A stretch of 64,000 nucleotides of DNA from positions 1 through 64,000 of the forward strand of contig NZ_UAQZ01000012.1 of assembly GCF_900446215.1 (NCBI RefSeq), given 5' to 3'. This DNA comes from Burkholderia cenocepacia (GTDB lineage Bacteria > Pseudomonadota > Gammaproteobacteria > Burkholderiales > Burkholderiaceae). Shown piece after piece: positions 18,138 to 29,280 of this stretch (the stretch's first letter is position 1; each line of letters starts with the position of its first letter). Made by a program: the position numbers and the translations under genes. A model generated the notes under the pieces. That model did no database searches. It saw only the letters and a list, made by a program, of their open reading frames with translations, and was not told the DNA's origin.

Positions 18138-19229
18138 TCACACGCGCTGCACGCGGTCGCCCATCGTCGCCAGGCGCGCCATCACGCGGCGGCTCATGTC
18201 GGCGAGCGGCGCGATCTCGTCCGCGCCGCCGAGCGCGATCGCCTCACGCGGCATCCCGAACACGATGCAGCTCGCTTCGTCCTGCGCGAACGTGTGGGCG
18301 CCCGCGCGTTTCATTTCCAGCAGGCCCGCCGCGCCGTCGCGGCCCATCCCGGTGAGGATCACGCCGATCGCGTTCTTGCCCGCATGCGTCGCCGCCGAGC
18401 GGAACAGCACGTCGACCGACGGGCGGTGCCGGTTCACCGGCGGCTCGTCCGACAGTTGCGCAATATAGTTCGCGCCGCTTCGCGCGAGCAACAGGTGTGC
18501 GTGGCCCGGCGCGATGTACGCATGGCCCGGCAGCACGCGTTCGCCATGCTCGGCTTCCTTCACCGCGATCCGGCACAGGCCGTTCAGTCGCTGCGCGAAC
18601 GATTTCGTGAAGCCCGGCGGCATGTGCTGCGCGATCAGCACGGCCGGCGCATCCGGCGGCAGCGGCGTCAGCACTTCACGGATCGCCTCGGTGCCGCCCG
18701 TCGACGCGCCGATGATGATCAGCTTCTCGGTACTGACGAGCGGGTTGTTGATCATCGGCGCGGCCGCGGCGCTGTCCGCCGTGCGCGCGGCGGCCTGCGG
18801 CTGCGGCGCCTGGCGCACGCGCGCGCGCGACGCCGCGCGGATCTTGTCGGCGAGCTTTTCCGCGTAGTCGAGCATCCCGTCGCGAATCCCGACGCGCGGC
18901 TTCGTGACGAAATCCACCGCGCCGAGTTCGAGCGCGCGCAGCGTGATTTCCGAGCCGCGCTCGGTCAGCGACGACACCATCACGACCGGCATCGGCCGCA
19001 GGCGCATCAGCTTCTCGAGGAAGTCGAGCCCGTCCATGCGCGGCATTTCGACGTCGAGCGTGAGCACGTCGGGGTTGTGCTGCTTGATGAGCTCGCGCGC
19101 GACGAGCGGATCGGGCGCGGTCGCGACCACCGTCATGTCGGGCTGGCTGTTGATGATCTCGGTCATCAGGCTGCGGATCAGCGCCGAATCGTCGACGCAC
19201 AATACTTTGATCTTCTGCACTGCGGTCAT
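18138..19229 (-). CDS. cheB: Protein-glutamate methylesterase CheB
   Basis: 363 residues: an N-terminal receiver (Asp59 in [12 protein letters not shown]) and a C-terminal methylesterase with the Ser in GASTGG, His in AQHMPPG and Asp in GMGRDGA. It removes methyl groups from, and deamidates, chemoreceptors. ATG 19229 overlaps the cheD stop as ATGA, which decides this start even though AGGAGG is unusually close; a GTG at 19220 is the alternative. The Pro/Ala linker around 145-165 joins the domains. Confidence 0.96.
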   Translation of the reverse strand: MTAVQKIKVLCVDDSALIRSLMTEIINSQPDMTVVATAPDPLVARELIKQHNPDVLTLDVEMPRMDGLDFLEKLMRLRPMPVVMVSSLTERGSEITLRALELGAVDFVTKPRVGIRDGMLDYAEKLADKIRAASRARVRQAPQPQAAARTADSAAAAPMINNPLVSTEKLIIIGASTGGTEAIREVLTPLPPDAPAVLIAQHMPPGFTKSFAQRLNGLCRIAVKEAEHGERVLPGHAYIAPGHAHLLLARSGANYIAQLSDEPPVNRHRPSVDVLFRSAATHAGKNAIGVILTGMGRDGAAGLLEMKRAGAHTFAQDEASCIVFGMPREAIALGGADEIAPLADMSRRVMARLATMGDRVQRV

Positions 19230-19984
19230 GCCTCCTGCTTTCTTGATAGGTTCGCCGCGTACGGGCTCCCTTGCGGGCCAGCCGTCCGCGCACCGCCGCT
19301 GCCGGCCGGCGCGGCGCCACGCGCGCCGAACAGCTCGATGCGCGGGCGCGCCGGTTGCGGCGCGGCAGGCCGCTTCGCGGCGAACAGCTCGACGTGCGCA
19401 CGCGTGCGTGCGGTGCGGAGGCGATCGGCCTCGCGCGCGAGCGCGGCTTCGCGCTCGGTGACGCCCGGCACCTGCAGCCGCAGCTTCTTCACCATCGCGC
19501 GCCCGCTGTGCGGCATGAACGCGACCTTGCGCGGATGCACGCCCTGCAGGTCTTCCGCGGTGATGCGGATGCGCTCGAGCGCGAGATAGCGGCGCACGAA
19601 ATCCGCGTTGCGATCGCCGATGTTGATCGTCGTCATCCCGGCCAGCACGGCCGCGCCGCCGAACACCTTCGCCTCGAAGCGCTCGCGGCGCCCGCCGGCC
19701 TTGATCAGCTCGTTGATCAGCACTTCCATCGCATATGCGCCGTAGCGCATCGATTCCGACGCGGCGGCGCCCGGATCGGCGCCGTCGTCCGGCAGCATGA
19801 AGTGGTTCATCCCGCCGATGCCCGCATACGGGTCGTGCAGGCACGCGGCGACGCACGAGCCGAGCACGGTCATCAGCACCATGTCCTCGGACGTCGTGTA
19901 GAACTCGTTCGGCAACAGCTTCACGCCGGGGCGCTCGAAGTGGTTGTCGAAGTAGCGATTGGTCGCGATCGGCAGTGCGCTCAT
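19226..19984 (-). CDS. cheD: Chemoreceptor glutamine deamidase CheD
   Basis: 252 residues from ATG 19984, which overlaps the cheR stop (ATGA). CheD converts receptor Gln to Glu. The catalytic Cys44 (LGSCVAAC) and His61 (GGMNHFMLP) are present. The conserved domain ends near 175; residues 195-252 are an extra Ala/Pro/Arg-rich tail absent from short CheD proteins, role unknown. Confidence 0.95.
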   Translation of the reverse strand: MSALPIATNRYFDNHFERPGVKLLPNEFYTTSEDMVLMTVLGSCVAACLHDPYAGIGGMNHFMLPDDGADPGAAASESMRYGAYAMEVLINELIKAGGRRERFEAKVFGGAAVLAGMTTINIGDRNADFVRRYLALERIRITAEDLQGVHPRKVAFMPHSGRAMVKKLRLQVPGVTEREAALAREADRLRTARTRAHVELFAAKRPAAPQPARPRIELFGARGAAPAGSGGARTAGPQGSPYAANLSRKQEA

Positions 19985-20973
19985 CCGCGCTCTCCATAGG
20001 CGGGCGCGCCGCCCGCGGCCCGCGCACGCACGGGCGACGACATCGCGGCCGCCGCGCTCGCCTGCGCGCCGCGCGACCGTGCGCCCTGAGCGGCGTCGCG
20101 CGTCAGTTCGTACACCGTCTGCCCGCGCAGCCGGAACGCCTGCGTCACGTACGTGAAGTTTTCCGAATGGCCGGCGAACAGCAGGCCGCCCGGCTTCACG
20201 AGCGGCTCGAAGCGCGACAGCACCTGCCCCTGCGTCGGCTTGTCGAAATAGATCATCACGTTGCGGCAGAAGATCGCGTCGAACGGCTTGCCGATCCCGT
20301 AGTCGGCATCGGTCAGGTTCAGTTGCTCGAAACGGATCATCGCGCGCAGCTCGGGGCGCACCTTCACGCGGCCGGCCTGTGCGCCCGTGCCCTTCAGGAA
20401 GAAGCGCTTGAGCCGCTCCGGCGACAGGTGCTTGACCTGGTCGTACGTATAGATGCCGGCTTCGGCCTTCGCGAGCACCTGCGTGTCGAGATCGGTCGCG
20501 AGGATCGACGCGCTGCGCGCCGCCGTTTCGCCGAGCGCCTCGATCAGCGTGATCGCGATCGAGTACGGCTCCTCGCCGGTGGACGCCGCCGAGCACCAGA
20601 CCGACACCGGCGCCGGCCGCCCCTTCACGAATTCCGACAGGATCGGGAAATGGTGCGACTCGCGGAAAAACGCGGTCAGGTTGGTCGTCAGCGCGTTGGT
20701 GAACGCTTCCCACTCGAGCGGATCGTCTTCCTGCTCGAGCAGGTCGAGGTAGTCGCGGAACGTGTCGAGGCCGCGCGCCCGCAGCCGTCGCGCGAGACGG
20801 CTGTAGGCCATGTCGCGCTTGTGCTCGGACAGCGAGATGCCCGCGCGTTGGTGGATCAGCGCGCGGATGCGTGCGAAATCCGCGCCGGTGAACGCGAAGT
20901 CGCGCCCCGGTTCGCCCGCGCGAGGCGAGGCATCCGGTGCATCGGGTCGAAACGGCGCGCGCGCGTGCTGCAT
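19981..20973 (-). CDS. cheR: Chemotaxis protein methyltransferase CheR
   Basis: 330 residues. It methylates receptor glutamates with S-adenosylmethionine. The N-terminal helical domain has [16 protein letters not shown]; the Rossmann methyltransferase has [10 protein letters not shown] and the SAM site [14 protein letters not shown], then [13 protein letters not shown]. About 30 extra N-terminal residues precede the domain. It starts 3 bp after the receptor gene, whose C-terminus carries a CheR-binding pentapeptide. Confidence 0.96.
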   Translation of the reverse strand: MQHARAPFRPDAPDASPRAGEPGRDFAFTGADFARIRALIHQRAGISLSEHKRDMAYSRLARRLRARGLDTFRDYLDLLEQEDDPLEWEAFTNALTTNLTAFFRESHHFPILSEFVKGRPAPVSVWCSAASTGEEPYSIAITLIEALGETAARSASILATDLDTQVLAKAEAGIYTYDQVKHLSPERLKRFFLKGTGAQAGRVKVRPELRAMIRFEQLNLTDADYGIGKPFDAIFCRNVMIYFDKPTQGQVLSRFEPLVKPGGLLFAGHSENFTYVTQAFRLRGQTVYELTRDAAQGARSRGAQASAAAAMSSPVRARAAGGAPAYGERG

Positions 20974-20976
20974 GGC

Positions 20977-22935
20977 TTAGAAGGTCTCCCAGTCGTCGTC
21001 GGACGTGCCGGCGGCCGCCAGCGCCGGCTTCTCGCCGTTCAGCGCCGGGCGCACGAGCGCGGGTTTCGCGGCCGGCTTGTCCGTCGCTGCGGCCGTCTTC
21101 GCCAGACGCGGGCCGTAGCCGCCTGCGGCGGCGCCGCCGCGGGAAGCCGGTGCGTCCTTCTGCGTACGCGCAGTGGCGTCGGCCGCCCGCTTCGGTTCGT
21201 GGTCGGCGCTCGCGGCGGCCGCGCGCGACGCCGGCGCGGCACGCCGTGCCGCCGGCTGGGCCGCGGCCTGCGGCGCCGGCAGCGCGGCGACCGGCGCGTC
21301 GTGGCGCGCGTCCGACGGCAGCGCCGCCGGTTCATGGGCCACCGGCCGCGCGACGCTGCGCGCCGGCGCGAGCACGATGCCGCCCGCGACGCGCCAGCCC
21401 GACACGATCGCCTTCATCTGGCGCGTCTGCTCCTCGAGCGACGCGGCCGCGGCGGCCGCCTGCTCGACGAGCGCCGCGTTCTGCTGCGTGACCGCATCCA
21501 TCTGGCCGACCGCGCGGTTGACCTGCTCGATGCCGGTCGACTGCTCGTCGGACGCGGCGCTGATCTCGCCCATGATGTCGGTCACGCGGCGCACGGCCTG
21601 CACGATTTCTTCCATCGTCGCGCCGGCGCGCGCGACGAGCGCCGACCCGCTGTCGACCTTCTCGGCCGAATCGCCGATCAGCTGCTTGATTTCCTTCGCG
21701 GCGCTCGCGCTGCGCTGCGCGAGCGAGCGCACCTCGCCCGCGACCACCGCGAAGCCGCGACCCTGCTCACCGGCCCGCGCCGCTTCGACGGCCGCGTTCA
21801 GCGCGAGGATGTTGGTCTGGAACGCGATGCCCTCGATCGTGCCGATGATGTCGACGACCTTGCCCGAGCTGACCGCGATGTCCTGCATCGTCGATACGAC
21901 CTGGCCGACCACGTCGCCGCCCTGCGTCGCGATGTCCGACGCGTTCACCGCGAGCTGGCTCGCCTGCCGCGCGTTTTCCGCGTTCTGCCGCACGGTGCCG
22001 GTCAGCTGCTCCATGCTCGACGCGGTTTCCTGCAGCGATGCGGCCTGCTCCTCGGTGCGCTGCGACAGGTCGATGTTGCCGGTCGCGATCTCGCGCGCGC
22101 CGACGTCGATCGATTCGGTGCCGCGATGCACGGCCTGCACCATCGTCGTGACGGCGTCCTGCATCCGCTTGATGCCGCCGAACAGGCGGCCGATCTCGTT
22201 GGTGCTGAACACGTTCACCGGCTGCGTGAGGTCGCCGCCGGCGATGCGCTCGAAGTGCGCGATCGCATCTTCCAGCGGCTTGACGATCAGCCCGCGCAGC
22301 GCGAAGCGGATCGCGATCACGACGACGAACGCGATCGCGATGCCGGCCGCGATCAGCGCGATCATCATCGAGATCTGCGACTGCGTCGCGGCCTGGCGTT
22401 CTTCCGCGCGCTTTTGCAGCGCGGCGATCACGGCTGCCGCCGTCTGGTCGAACGCGACGAACATCGGGCTGATCTTCGCGTCGGCGATCGCGTGGTACGC
22501 GGCCATGTCGCCCGCGCGTGCCGCGGCGAATTCCGGTTCGACGCCTTCCTTCATGATCGTCGTGTAACGCGCGGTGAGCTCGTCGACGAGCGCCTGCTCG
22601 ACGCCGAGCTTCGGCGTCGACTGGAACGTCTGCCAGTTCTGGTTCGACTTCGCATACAGCTCCTGCGCGCGATCGAGCACCTTCGCCGCGTCGGCCGCAT
22701 TGCCGGCTTCGGTCAGCGTACGAAAGCGATCGAGCGCGACGCGCGAGCGCAGCAGGTACGCGGCCGTGTCGTCCAGCGTGTGGATCGCCGGCAGGTCGAC
22801 GTGCGCGATCTCGTCGAGCGAACGGCTCGCGTGATTCAGCGCGTAGAGGCCGAGCCCGCCGACCGCGGCGGCCAGGCACACGAGGATGAGTCCGACCGCC
22901 GTGAGCGTCGTGCGGATCGACCAGTTATGCAACAT
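20977..22935 (-). CDS. Methyl-accepting chemotaxis protein with Tar-type sensor
   Basis: 652 residues. TM1 lies at about 10-31, a periplasmic four-helix sensor at 32-190 and TM2 at 191-212, then HAMP and the cytoplasmic signalling hairpin with tip [19 protein letters not shown]. After the signalling domain comes an unusual long Ala/Pro-rich tether ending DDWETF, which contains the NWETF-like pentapeptide that recruits CheR and CheB. It sits inside the che operon between cheW and cheR. The ligand cannot be told from sequence. Confidence 0.93.
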   Translation of the reverse strand: MLHNWSIRTTLTAVGLILVCLAAAVGGLGLYALNHASRSLDEIAHVDLPAIHTLDDTAAYLLRSRVALDRFRTLTEAGNAADAAKVLDRAQELYAKSNQNWQTFQSTPKLGVEQALVDELTARYTTIMKEGVEPEFAAARAGDMAAYHAIADAKISPMFVAFDQTAAAVIAALQKRAEERQAATQSQISMMIALIAAGIAIAFVVVIAIRFALRGLIVKPLEDAIAHFERIAGGDLTQPVNVFSTNEIGRLFGGIKRMQDAVTTMVQAVHRGTESIDVGAREIATGNIDLSQRTEEQAASLQETASSMEQLTGTVRQNAENARQASQLAVNASDIATQGGDVVGQVVSTMQDIAVSSGKVVDIIGTIEGIAFQTNILALNAAVEAARAGEQGRGFAVVAGEVRSLAQRSASAAKEIKQLIGDSAEKVDSGSALVARAGATMEEIVQAVRRVTDIMGEISAASDEQSTGIEQVNRAVGQMDAVTQQNAALVEQAAAAAASLEEQTRQMKAIVSGWRVAGGIVLAPARSVARPVAHEPAALPSDARHDAPVAALPAPQAAAQPAARRAAPASRAAAASADHEPKRAADATARTQKDAPASRGGAAAGGYGPRLAKTAAATDKPAAKPALVRPALNGEKPALAAAGTSDDDWETF

Positions 22936-22972
22936 TGCAGATTCTCCCGAAATTGCTGCGCGCGCGGCGCGC

Positions 22973-23506
22973 TTACCCGCCGAGCGTCTCGATCAGCGCC
23001 ATTTCACGGCTCGACATCAGCTTCTCGATGTCCATCAGGATCAGCATCCGGCCGTCGACCGTGCCGAGGCCCGTCAGGTACTCGGTCGTCAGCGTCGCGC
23101 CGAATTCCGGCGCCGGCATGATCTGGTCGGTCTGCAGCGTCAGCACGTCCGACACGCCGTCGACCACCATCCCGACCACGCGGTTCGACACGTTCAGGAT
23201 GATCACGACGGTCTGGTGGTCGTACTCGACCCGGCCGAGGTGGAACTTGATCCGCATGTCGACGATCGGCACGATGATCCCGCGCAGGTTGATCACGCCC
23301 TTGATGAACTCCGGCGCGTTCGCGATGCGCGTGACGCTGTCGTAGCCGCGGATTTCCTGCACTTTCAGGATGTCGATCCCGTATTCCTCGTCGCCGAGCG
23401 TGAACACGAGGAATTCCTGGCCCGTCGCGTCGCCCTGTTCCGCGTCGCGGCGGCTGGTTGCCGCGTTCGCCGCGGCCGGATTGATCATTTGGACTTCAGC
23501 AGACAC
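22973..23506 (-). CDS. cheW: Chemotaxis adaptor CheW
   Basis: 177 residues from GTG 23506; GGGGGC immediately upstream is the ribosome site, so the upstream TTG is unlikely. It links receptors to CheA through two SH3-like subdomains. Typical motifs are [37 protein letters not shown] and [11 protein letters not shown]. About 30 variable N-terminal residues precede the fold. Confidence 0.95.
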   Translation of the reverse strand: MSAEVQMINPAAANAATSRRDAEQGDATGQEFLVFTLGDEEYGIDILKVQEIRGYDSVTRIANAPEFIKGVINLRGIIVPIVDMRIKFHLGRVEYDHQTVVIILNVSNRVVGMVVDGVSDVLTLQTDQIMPAPEFGATLTTEYLTGLGTVDGRMLILMDIEKLMSSREMALIETLGG

Positions 23507-23535
23507 GTTTGCCCCCAATCGGTTGATGGCGAGAG

Positions 23536-25803
23536 TCAGAAGACGGCGAGCTCGGCGCCGGCACGGGCGCCGTGCGTCGCACGGGTTTCGCGGTTCAGCG
23601 CCGCGACGTCGACGATCAGCGCGACGCTGCCGTCGCCCAAGATGGTCGCCGCCGAGATGCCATGGACCTTGCGGTAGTTGGTTTCGAGGTTCTTCACGAC
23701 CACCTGCTGCTGGCCGACCAGCTCGTCGATCAGCATCGCGAAGCGGCGCCCCTCGGTTTCCATGATCGTGACGATCCCCTGCGTCGGGTCGGTGCGCGCG
23801 TCCTCGACCGAGAACACCTCGTGCAGCGCGACCAGCGGCAGGTATTCACCGCGCACGCGCACCACGCGCTCGCCGTTGCCGACCGTGTAGATGTCGTCGT
23901 TCGACGGCTGCAGCGACTCCATCACGAAGTTCAGCGGCAGGATGAAGATCTCGCTGCCCACCTTCACCGACATCCCGTCGAGGATCGCCAGCGTGAGCGG
24001 CAGCACGATCCGCGTGGTCGTGCCGCGGCCGGCCAGCGACGTGATCTCGACGTGGCCGCCCATCGACTGGATGTTGCGCTTCACGACGTCCATGCCGACG
24101 CCGCGACCCGACACGTCGGTCACCGTCTCGGCGGTCGAGAAGCCCGGCGCGAAGATCAGTTGCCAGACTTCGTCGTCGCTGATGTTCTCGGCGATCTGCA
24201 TGCCCTGCTTCGCGGCCTTCGCGAGGATCCGCTCGCGGTTCAGGCCCGCGCCGTCGTCGCTCACCTCGATCACGATGTTGCCGCCGTGATGCGCAGCCGA
24301 CAGCACGAGCTGGCCGACCGCGTCCTTGCCGGCGGCGACGCGCTTGTCGACGGTTTCGATGCCGTGGTCGAGGCTGTTGCGCACCAGGTGCGTGAGCGGA
24401 TCGATGATCCGTTCGATCAGGCTCTTGTCGAGCTCGGTCGCCTGGCCGAACGTGACCAGTTCGACCTGCTTGCCGAGCTTGCCGGCGAGATCGCGCACGA
24501 GCCGCGGGAAGCGGCTGAACACGTAGTCCATCGGCATCATGCGGATCGACATCACCGCTTCCTGCAGGTCGCGCGCGTTGCGCTCGAGCTGCGCCATCCC
24601 GTTGAACAGGCGGTCGTGCAGCGCCGGATCGAACGCGCTCGCCGTCTCGGCCAGCATCGCCTGCGTGATCACCAGTTCGCCGACGAGGTTGATCAGCTGG
24701 TCGACCTTCTCGACGCCGACGCGGATCGAGCTGCCTTCGGCGCCCGCCGCAGCCGCGGCGGCCGGGCGCGCGCGCTTGTCGTCGTGATGCGCGGCGGCCG
24801 GCGCCGCGTGCTCGGCGGGCTGCGGTTGCGCGTGCTGTTGCGACGGCGACGGCGGCTGCGGCTGCGCGGCGGCTGCGGCCGCCGGCTCGGCCGGCGCCGA
24901 AGCAGCCGGCTGTGCGGCGGCGGCCTGCGGCGCGAACACCTCGACGCGCGCGGGCGGCGGGGCGGCGGCCGGTTCGGCGGCCACCGCGGCGGCCGCGTCC
25001 TGCGCGGCGGCCGGTGCCGCCTGCGCGGCCGGCGCCGTGCCGTGCGCGACGCGGATCTGGCTTTCGTCGATCACGAAGCAGCACACGGCGACGATGTCGT
25101 CCGACGGGACGTCCGATTCGACCCACAGCGACAGGTCCGCGCCCGCTTCCTCGCGACCGACGATCCGGCCGAGGTTGCCGAGTTCTTCGGTGAGCAGCGC
25201 CTGGTCCTTCGCATCGACGCCGACCAGCGTGATCTTCAGGTGCGGGCCGCCGGCGCCGGCGTCGGCCGCCGGATGCGCGGCCGCGACGGCCTGTTCGACC
25301 ACGTGATCGGGCGCACGGTCGCCGGCAGCGGCGGGTTCGGCAGCCGGCGCGACGGCCGCGGCGGCGACCGGCGCAACCGGCGCGGCCTCGGCGGCGGCAG
25401 GCGCACCCGCGCCGCTTTCGGCCTTCAGCCGTTCGAGCTTCGCGCAGATCGCCGCGGCGGCGGCCGCGTCCGGTTCGGCGCTCGCGCGGTAGTCGACGAG
25501 CTGGTCGGACAGCACGTCCTTGGTTTCCAGGAACACGTCGACCATGTCCTTGGTCAGCGTCAGCTCATGGTTGCGCGCGCGGTCGAGCAGCGATTCGAGG
25601 ATGTGCGTCGTATCGGTCAGCGCGGAAAAGCCGAACGTCGCCGCGCCGCCCTTGATCGAGTGCGCGGCGCGGAAGATCGCCGCCAGATCCTCGGGATCGG
25701 GCGCATCGACGTCGAGGTTCAGCAGCAGCTGCTCCATCTGCGCGAGCAGCTCGTCGGCTTCGTCGAAAAAGGTCTGGTAGAACTGAGTGATGTCGAGAGT
25801 CAT
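23536..25803 (-). CDS. cheA: Chemotaxis histidine kinase CheA
   Basis: 755 residues. The P1 Hpt domain has His48 in [14 protein letters not shown]; a CheY/CheB-binding P2 lies around 170-245. Ala/Pro-rich linkers follow, then P3 dimerisation ([13 protein letters not shown]), P4 HATPase with [11 protein letters not shown] (N box), VSDDGAGLN and [11 protein letters not shown] (G boxes), and a CheW-like P5. It autophosphorylates on His48 and passes phosphate to CheY and CheB. Longer than E. coli CheA (654) mainly through the linkers. Confidence 0.97.
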   Translation of the reverse strand: MTLDITQFYQTFFDEADELLAQMEQLLLNLDVDAPDPEDLAAIFRAAHSIKGGAATFGFSALTDTTHILESLLDRARNHELTLTKDMVDVFLETKDVLSDQLVDYRASAEPDAAAAAAICAKLERLKAESGAGAPAAAEAAPVAPVAAAAVAPAAEPAAAGDRAPDHVVEQAVAAAHPAADAGAGGPHLKITLVGVDAKDQALLTEELGNLGRIVGREEAGADLSLWVESDVPSDDIVAVCCFVIDESQIRVAHGTAPAAQAAPAAAQDAAAAVAAEPAAAPPPARVEVFAPQAAAAQPAASAPAEPAAAAAAQPQPPSPSQQHAQPQPAEHAAPAAAHHDDKRARPAAAAAAGAEGSSIRVGVEKVDQLINLVGELVITQAMLAETASAFDPALHDRLFNGMAQLERNARDLQEAVMSIRMMPMDYVFSRFPRLVRDLAGKLGKQVELVTFGQATELDKSLIERIIDPLTHLVRNSLDHGIETVDKRVAAGKDAVGQLVLSAAHHGGNIVIEVSDDGAGLNRERILAKAAKQGMQIAENISDDEVWQLIFAPGFSTAETVTDVSGRGVGMDVVKRNIQSMGGHVEITSLAGRGTTTRIVLPLTLAILDGMSVKVGSEIFILPLNFVMESLQPSNDDIYTVGNGERVVRVRGEYLPLVALHEVFSVEDARTDPTQGIVTIMETEGRRFAMLIDELVGQQQVVVKNLETNYRKVHGISAATILGDGSVALIVDVAALNRETRATHGARAGAELAVF

Positions 25804-25836
25804 GCCCGGTCACCGGTTGAATTCGTCGCGTTCATG

Positions 25837-26214
25837 TCAGGAGGCAGCCGGTTCGGACAGCGTCGCGACCAGCTCGACCAGCACGCCCGGATCGATCGGC
25901 TTTTCGATCCAGCCGGTCGCGCCGGCGTCGCGTGCGGCGTCCTTGAAGGCATCGCTGCCCTCGGTCGTCAGGACGAGGATCGGCGTGTCCGCGTACGCGG
26001 TCAGCTTGCGCAGCGCCGCGATCACCTCGAGCCCGTTCTTGCGCGGCATGTTCTGGTCGGTCAGCACCAGGTCGTACGGCGCCGTCGCGGCCATGTCGAA
26101 GCCGGCTTCGCCGTCCGGCGCCACCGTCACGTCGTAGCCGGCCTGCGCAAGCGTGGCCTGCAGCAGCGCACGCATGGTCGCGGAGTCGTCGATGGCGAGA
26201 ATGGTTCGGATCAT
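25837..26214 (-). CDS. Second CheY-like response regulator
   Basis: A 125-residue stand-alone receiver: Asp9/Asp10, phospho-acceptor Asp53 (LTDQNMPRKNG), Thr83 region LVLTTEG and Lys in IEKPIDP. It lies between motB and cheA with about 30-bp gaps, so it is cotranscribed with both. It differs from the cheY at 17675, and two CheY homologues in one operon suggest either a phosphate sink or a distinct target. I often see it labelled cheY1, but the role is not shown by sequence. Confidence 0.9.
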   Translation of the reverse strand: MIRTILAIDDSATMRALLQATLAQAGYDVTVAPDGEAGFDMAATAPYDLVLTDQNMPRKNGLEVIAALRKLTAYADTPILVLTTEGSDAFKDAARDAGATGWIEKPIDPGVLVELVATLSEPAAS

Positions 26215-26238
26215 GTCTGTCTCGGAATCTTGGAAACG

Positions 26239-27258
26239 TCAGGGTTTCGGCGCCACGGCGACGGCGCTCGCCACGACCGGACGCACCGCCGGCGTCGGGC
26301 CGCCGAGCTGCTGCGCGAGCAGCTTCGAACCGGCCGCGTCGGCGGACAACGTCGTCGTCGTCGCATCGTCGCGCATCAGCGCTTCTTCGGATTTGCGATT
26401 CAGCACGATCACGCTGATCCGGCGGTTTTCCGGATCGAGCGGATCGGCCTTGTTCAGGTTCTGCGTCGACGCGAGGCCCAGCACGCGCAGCACTTTCGCC
26501 TCGTCCATGCCGCCGGAGATCAGCTCGCGGCGCGACGCGTTCGCGCGGTCGGCCGACAGCTCCCAGTTGCTGTAGCCGCCCTCGCCGCCCGCGTACGGCA
26601 CGGCGTCGGTGTGGCCCTGGACGATGATCCGGTTCGGCACGTCGTTCAGCGTCTTGCCGATCTCGCGCAGGATGTCGCGCATGTACGGCTCGACGCGATC
26701 GCTCGACATCGCGAACATCGGCCGCTTCTGCGTATCGACGATCTCGATGCGCAGCCCCATCAGCGTCGAATCGATGCGGATCTGCTGCTTGAACTGGCGC
26801 AGCGTCGGATTGGCCTCGATCGCGGCCATCAGCTTGATCTGCAGGTCGTGCAGGCGCGTCTGCTCGAGCCGGTCCTGCGCGCCCTGGGCCTGCGACCGGG
26901 AATTTTCGTCGCCCGCCTTCGCGAGGCGCTCGGCGAGCGAGGTCGTGCCGTCGGTGCGGCGCAGCGTGCCGGCGTCGACGCTCGACAGGTCGCGGCCGCC
27001 GCCGTTGATGATGCTCGAGTCCTGCGAACTGCGATCGCCGCTGCCGAGAATCGCGGCCTTCAGCGGCATGTTGAAGTATTCGGCGATCCCCTTCAGTTGC
27101 ACCGGCGTGACCGAACTCAGCAGCCACATCAGCAGGAAGAACGCCATCATCGCGGTCATGAAGTCCGCGTACGCGAGCTTCCATGCGCCGCCGTGGTGGC
27201 CCTTCTTCGCCGGGGCCACCCGCTTGACGACGATCGCGCGATCCTTGCTCTTGCTCAT
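26239..27258 (-). CDS. motB: Flagellar stator protein MotB
   Basis: 339 residues. One N-terminal transmembrane helix carries the proton-binding Asp32 (LAYADFMTAMMAF). The C-terminal OmpA-like domain binds peptidoglycan (FAMSSDRVEPYMRDIL, IIVQGHTDAVPY, NWELSADRANASRREL). It forms the proton-driven stator with MotA, 13 bp upstream. Confidence 0.97.
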   Translation of the reverse strand: MSKSKDRAIVVKRVAPAKKGHHGGAWKLAYADFMTAMMAFFLLMWLLSSVTPVQLKGIAEYFNMPLKAAILGSGDRSSQDSSIINGGGRDLSSVDAGTLRRTDGTTSLAERLAKAGDENSRSQAQGAQDRLEQTRLHDLQIKLMAAIEANPTLRQFKQQIRIDSTLMGLRIEIVDTQKRPMFAMSSDRVEPYMRDILREIGKTLNDVPNRIIVQGHTDAVPYAGGEGGYSNWELSADRANASRRELISGGMDEAKVLRVLGLASTQNLNKADPLDPENRRISVIVLNRKSEEALMRDDATTTTLSADAAGSKLLAQQLGGPTPAVRPVVASAVAVAPKP

Positions 27259-27271
27259 CGGTCGCTCCGCG

Positions 27272-28132
27272 TCACTTCGCCTTCACGCGGCGCACGTGCT
27301 CTTCGAGCTCGGAGAACGACGGGCGCTCGGTCGAGAACAGCACCTTGCGGCCGAACTCGACCGCGATCGCCGGCGCATAGCCGTTCAGCGTCGCGAGGAT
27401 CGTCACCTTGATGCACTGGAACATCTTGGTCGACTCGGCGACGCGTTGCTCCGCGAGGCTCGCGAGCGGCCCGATCAGTCCGTACGACAGCAGGATGCCG
27501 AGGAACGTGCCGACCAGCGCCTGCGCGATCATCGCGCCGAGCACCGCCGGCGGCTTGTCGGCCGAGGCCATCGTGTGCACGACGCCCATCACGGCCGCGA
27601 CGATCCCGAACGCCGGCATCGCGTCGCCGACGCGCATCAGCGCGTGCGCCGGGCCTTCGCCTTCCGCGTGGTGCGTCTCGATCTCCTCGTCCATCAGGCT
27701 TTCGATCTCGAACGCGTTCATGTTGCCGCCCACCATCAGGCGCAGGTAGTCGGTCAGGAATTCGACGATGTGGTGATCGGCGAGGATCTTCGGGTATTGC
27801 GTGAAGATCGGGCTCTTTTGCGGATCGTCGATGTCGGCCTCGAGCGTCAGCGTGCCTTCCTTGCGTGCCTTCGCGAGCAGCACGTAAAGAAGCGCCATCA
27901 GCTCCATATAGACATCCTTCGTGTATTTCGAGCCCTTGAAGAGCGTCGGCAGCACGCGCAGCGTGGCCTTGATGGTCTTGCCGCCGTTGCCGAGGATGAA
28001 CGCGCCGACGCCGGCGCCCGCGATCATCAGGATCTCGACGGGCTGGATCAAGGCGCCCAGATGCCCGCCTGCCAGCGCATAACCGCCGAAGACGGACAAC
28101 AGCGTCACGAGTGTTCCCACGATAATCAGCAC
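27272..28132 (-). CDS. motA: Flagellar stator protein MotA
   Basis: 286 residues with four transmembrane helices (two near 5-50, two near 170-225) and a cytoplasmic loop carrying the charged residues that contact FliG. Sequences such as PAFGIVAAVMGVVHTM are standard for MotA. First gene of the motA-motB-regulator-cheA... operon, about 180 bp from flhC. Confidence 0.97.
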   Translation of the reverse strand: MLIIVGTLVTLLSVFGGYALAGGHLGALIQPVEILMIAGAGVGAFILGNGGKTIKATLRVLPTLFKGSKYTKDVYMELMALLYVLLAKARKEGTLTLEADIDDPQKSPIFTQYPKILADHHIVEFLTDYLRLMVGGNMNAFEIESLMDEEIETHHAEGEGPAHALMRVGDAMPAFGIVAAVMGVVHTMASADKPPAVLGAMIAQALVGTFLGILLSYGLIGPLASLAEQRVAESTKMFQCIKVTILATLNGYAPAIAVEFGRKVLFSTERPSFSELEEHVRRVKAK

Positions 28133-28312
28133 TGCCTGTCCCTCACGAAAGACCGGCGGGGAGACCGCCGTTAAACAGGTTTACGGCAGTCGGCAGGAAA
28201 ACTTTCGCGGCCGCCCGGCGGCGGCCCGACGGTGTTTACCAGCAATGCGCAGACGATTCGTGCGGCCCCGGAGGCGCCGCTCACGCCCCGTCCGGCCCTG
28301 CCCGGCGGGCGC

Positions 28313-28867
28313 TCAGGCCACGGCGGCAGCCAGTTCGGCGCGCGCGGCGGCGGCCTTGCGGGTCTTGCCGGCGCGCGACGGCGGCTGGCACAGGCCGCAC
28401 ACGAAACCTTGATGCGGATCATGCGCATGCGCGACGAAATGGCCGCCGCAGCGCGTGCACGGGGTCATCTGCAGCATCCCCGAATCGAAGAAGCGCACCA
28501 GCGTCCATGCCCGCGTGAGGCTCAGCGCAGCCTCGTCGCCGGACAGGTTCACGTGCTCCAGATAGAGCCGGTACGCCTTCACGATCGACTGGATCGGCTC
28601 GCAGCGGCCGTGGTCCTGCATGAACCGGTAGATGTTGTAGAACAGCGACGAGTGGATGTTCGGCTGCCACGTCATGAACCAGTCGGTCGAGAACGGCAGC
28701 ATCCCCTTCGGCGGCGACACGCCCTTCAGTTCCTTGTACAGCTTGATCAGACGGTCCCGCGACAGGCTCGTCTCCGCCTCCAGCAGCTGCAGCCGGGCGC
28801 CCAGTTCGATCAGTTCGATGGCGAGGGTGATTTCCTTCACCTCGATCACGACGCTTTTGCTTGCCAT
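28313..28867 (-). CDS. flhC: Flagellar master regulator subunit FlhC
   Basis: 184 residues from ATG 28867; the ribosome site is weak. With FlhD it forms the D4C2 activator of class II flagellar promoters. The zinc site is visible as Cys137, Cys140, Cys157 and Cys160 (CTRC...CGLC). It follows flhD by 92 bp. The basic Ala/Arg tail after the zinc site is typical of beta-proteobacterial FlhC. Confidence 0.96.
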   Translation of the reverse strand: MASKSVVIEVKEITLAIELIELGARLQLLEAETSLSRDRLIKLYKELKGVSPPKGMLPFSTDWFMTWQPNIHSSLFYNIYRFMQDHGRCEPIQSIVKAYRLYLEHVNLSGDEAALSLTRAWTLVRFFDSGMLQMTPCTRCGGHFVAHAHDPHQGFVCGLCQPPSRAGKTRKAAAARAELAAAVA

Positions 28868-28959
28868 GGTGATAACCGTCCGCTTGACGTTATTCGAATG
28901 AATGGCCAATACGCCGCCGGCCGGCGCGACACGCCGGGACAGACGCAAGGCGGGATGGA

Positions 28960-29280
28960 TCAGCGGACGCCTTCGACCTGCTGCCCGGCCATCAGGATGG
29001 CCGAGTGGGCGTGCGCGACGACGTCGCTGCGGCCCTTGTCGGCGAGCGACGACAGCAGCGCGTGATCATCGAAGCGGAAGCGGCACAGCATCTGGTTGGA
29101 CGCGGCCAGCTTCACGGTCTGCGCGAGCGTGAGGTTGGCGAGCACGTCGGCGAGTTCCTGGGAAATGCCCATGCGGAACATACCCATCGCCTTGTCTTCC
29201 CGCAGCAGTCGTTGCGCGAGGAGGAGGTACGACAGGTTGACCTCTTTGATCTCACTGAGCATTTCGCTGGTAGCGCTCAT
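28960..29280 (-). CDS. flhD: Flagellar master regulator subunit FlhD
   Basis: 106 residues from ATG 29280, with a GGGGG ribosome site; this start gives the family's standard length ([19 protein letters not shown]). It is an all-helical protein that dimerises and complexes with FlhC. Its long upstream region, described separately, is the likely integration point for regulators of motility. Confidence 0.95.
   Translation of the reverse strand: MSATSEMLSEIKEVNLSYLLLAQRLLREDKAMGMFRMGISQELADVLANLTLAQTVKLAASNQMLCRFRFDDHALLSSLADKGRSDVVAHAHSAILMAGQQVEGVR

Noticed and set aside
19975..23121. 1048-codon open frame opposite cheR, the receptor and part of cheD/cheW
   Set aside because: Same GC-bias shadow; the minus-strand genes carry full conserved domains and coupled starts.
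23572..27411. Very long (1279-codon) open frame opposite cheA, the regulator and motB
   Set aside because: It runs antisense to three certain genes, has Arg/His/Asp-rich composition typical of antisense frames in GC-rich DNA, and shows no domain or ribosome site.
28212..28238. Possible sigma-28 promoter of motA (TAAA-N15-GCCGGGCG on the minus strand)
   Set aside because: The spacing is exact but only half of the -10 matches, and GC-rich GCCG is common here. Too weak to annotate.
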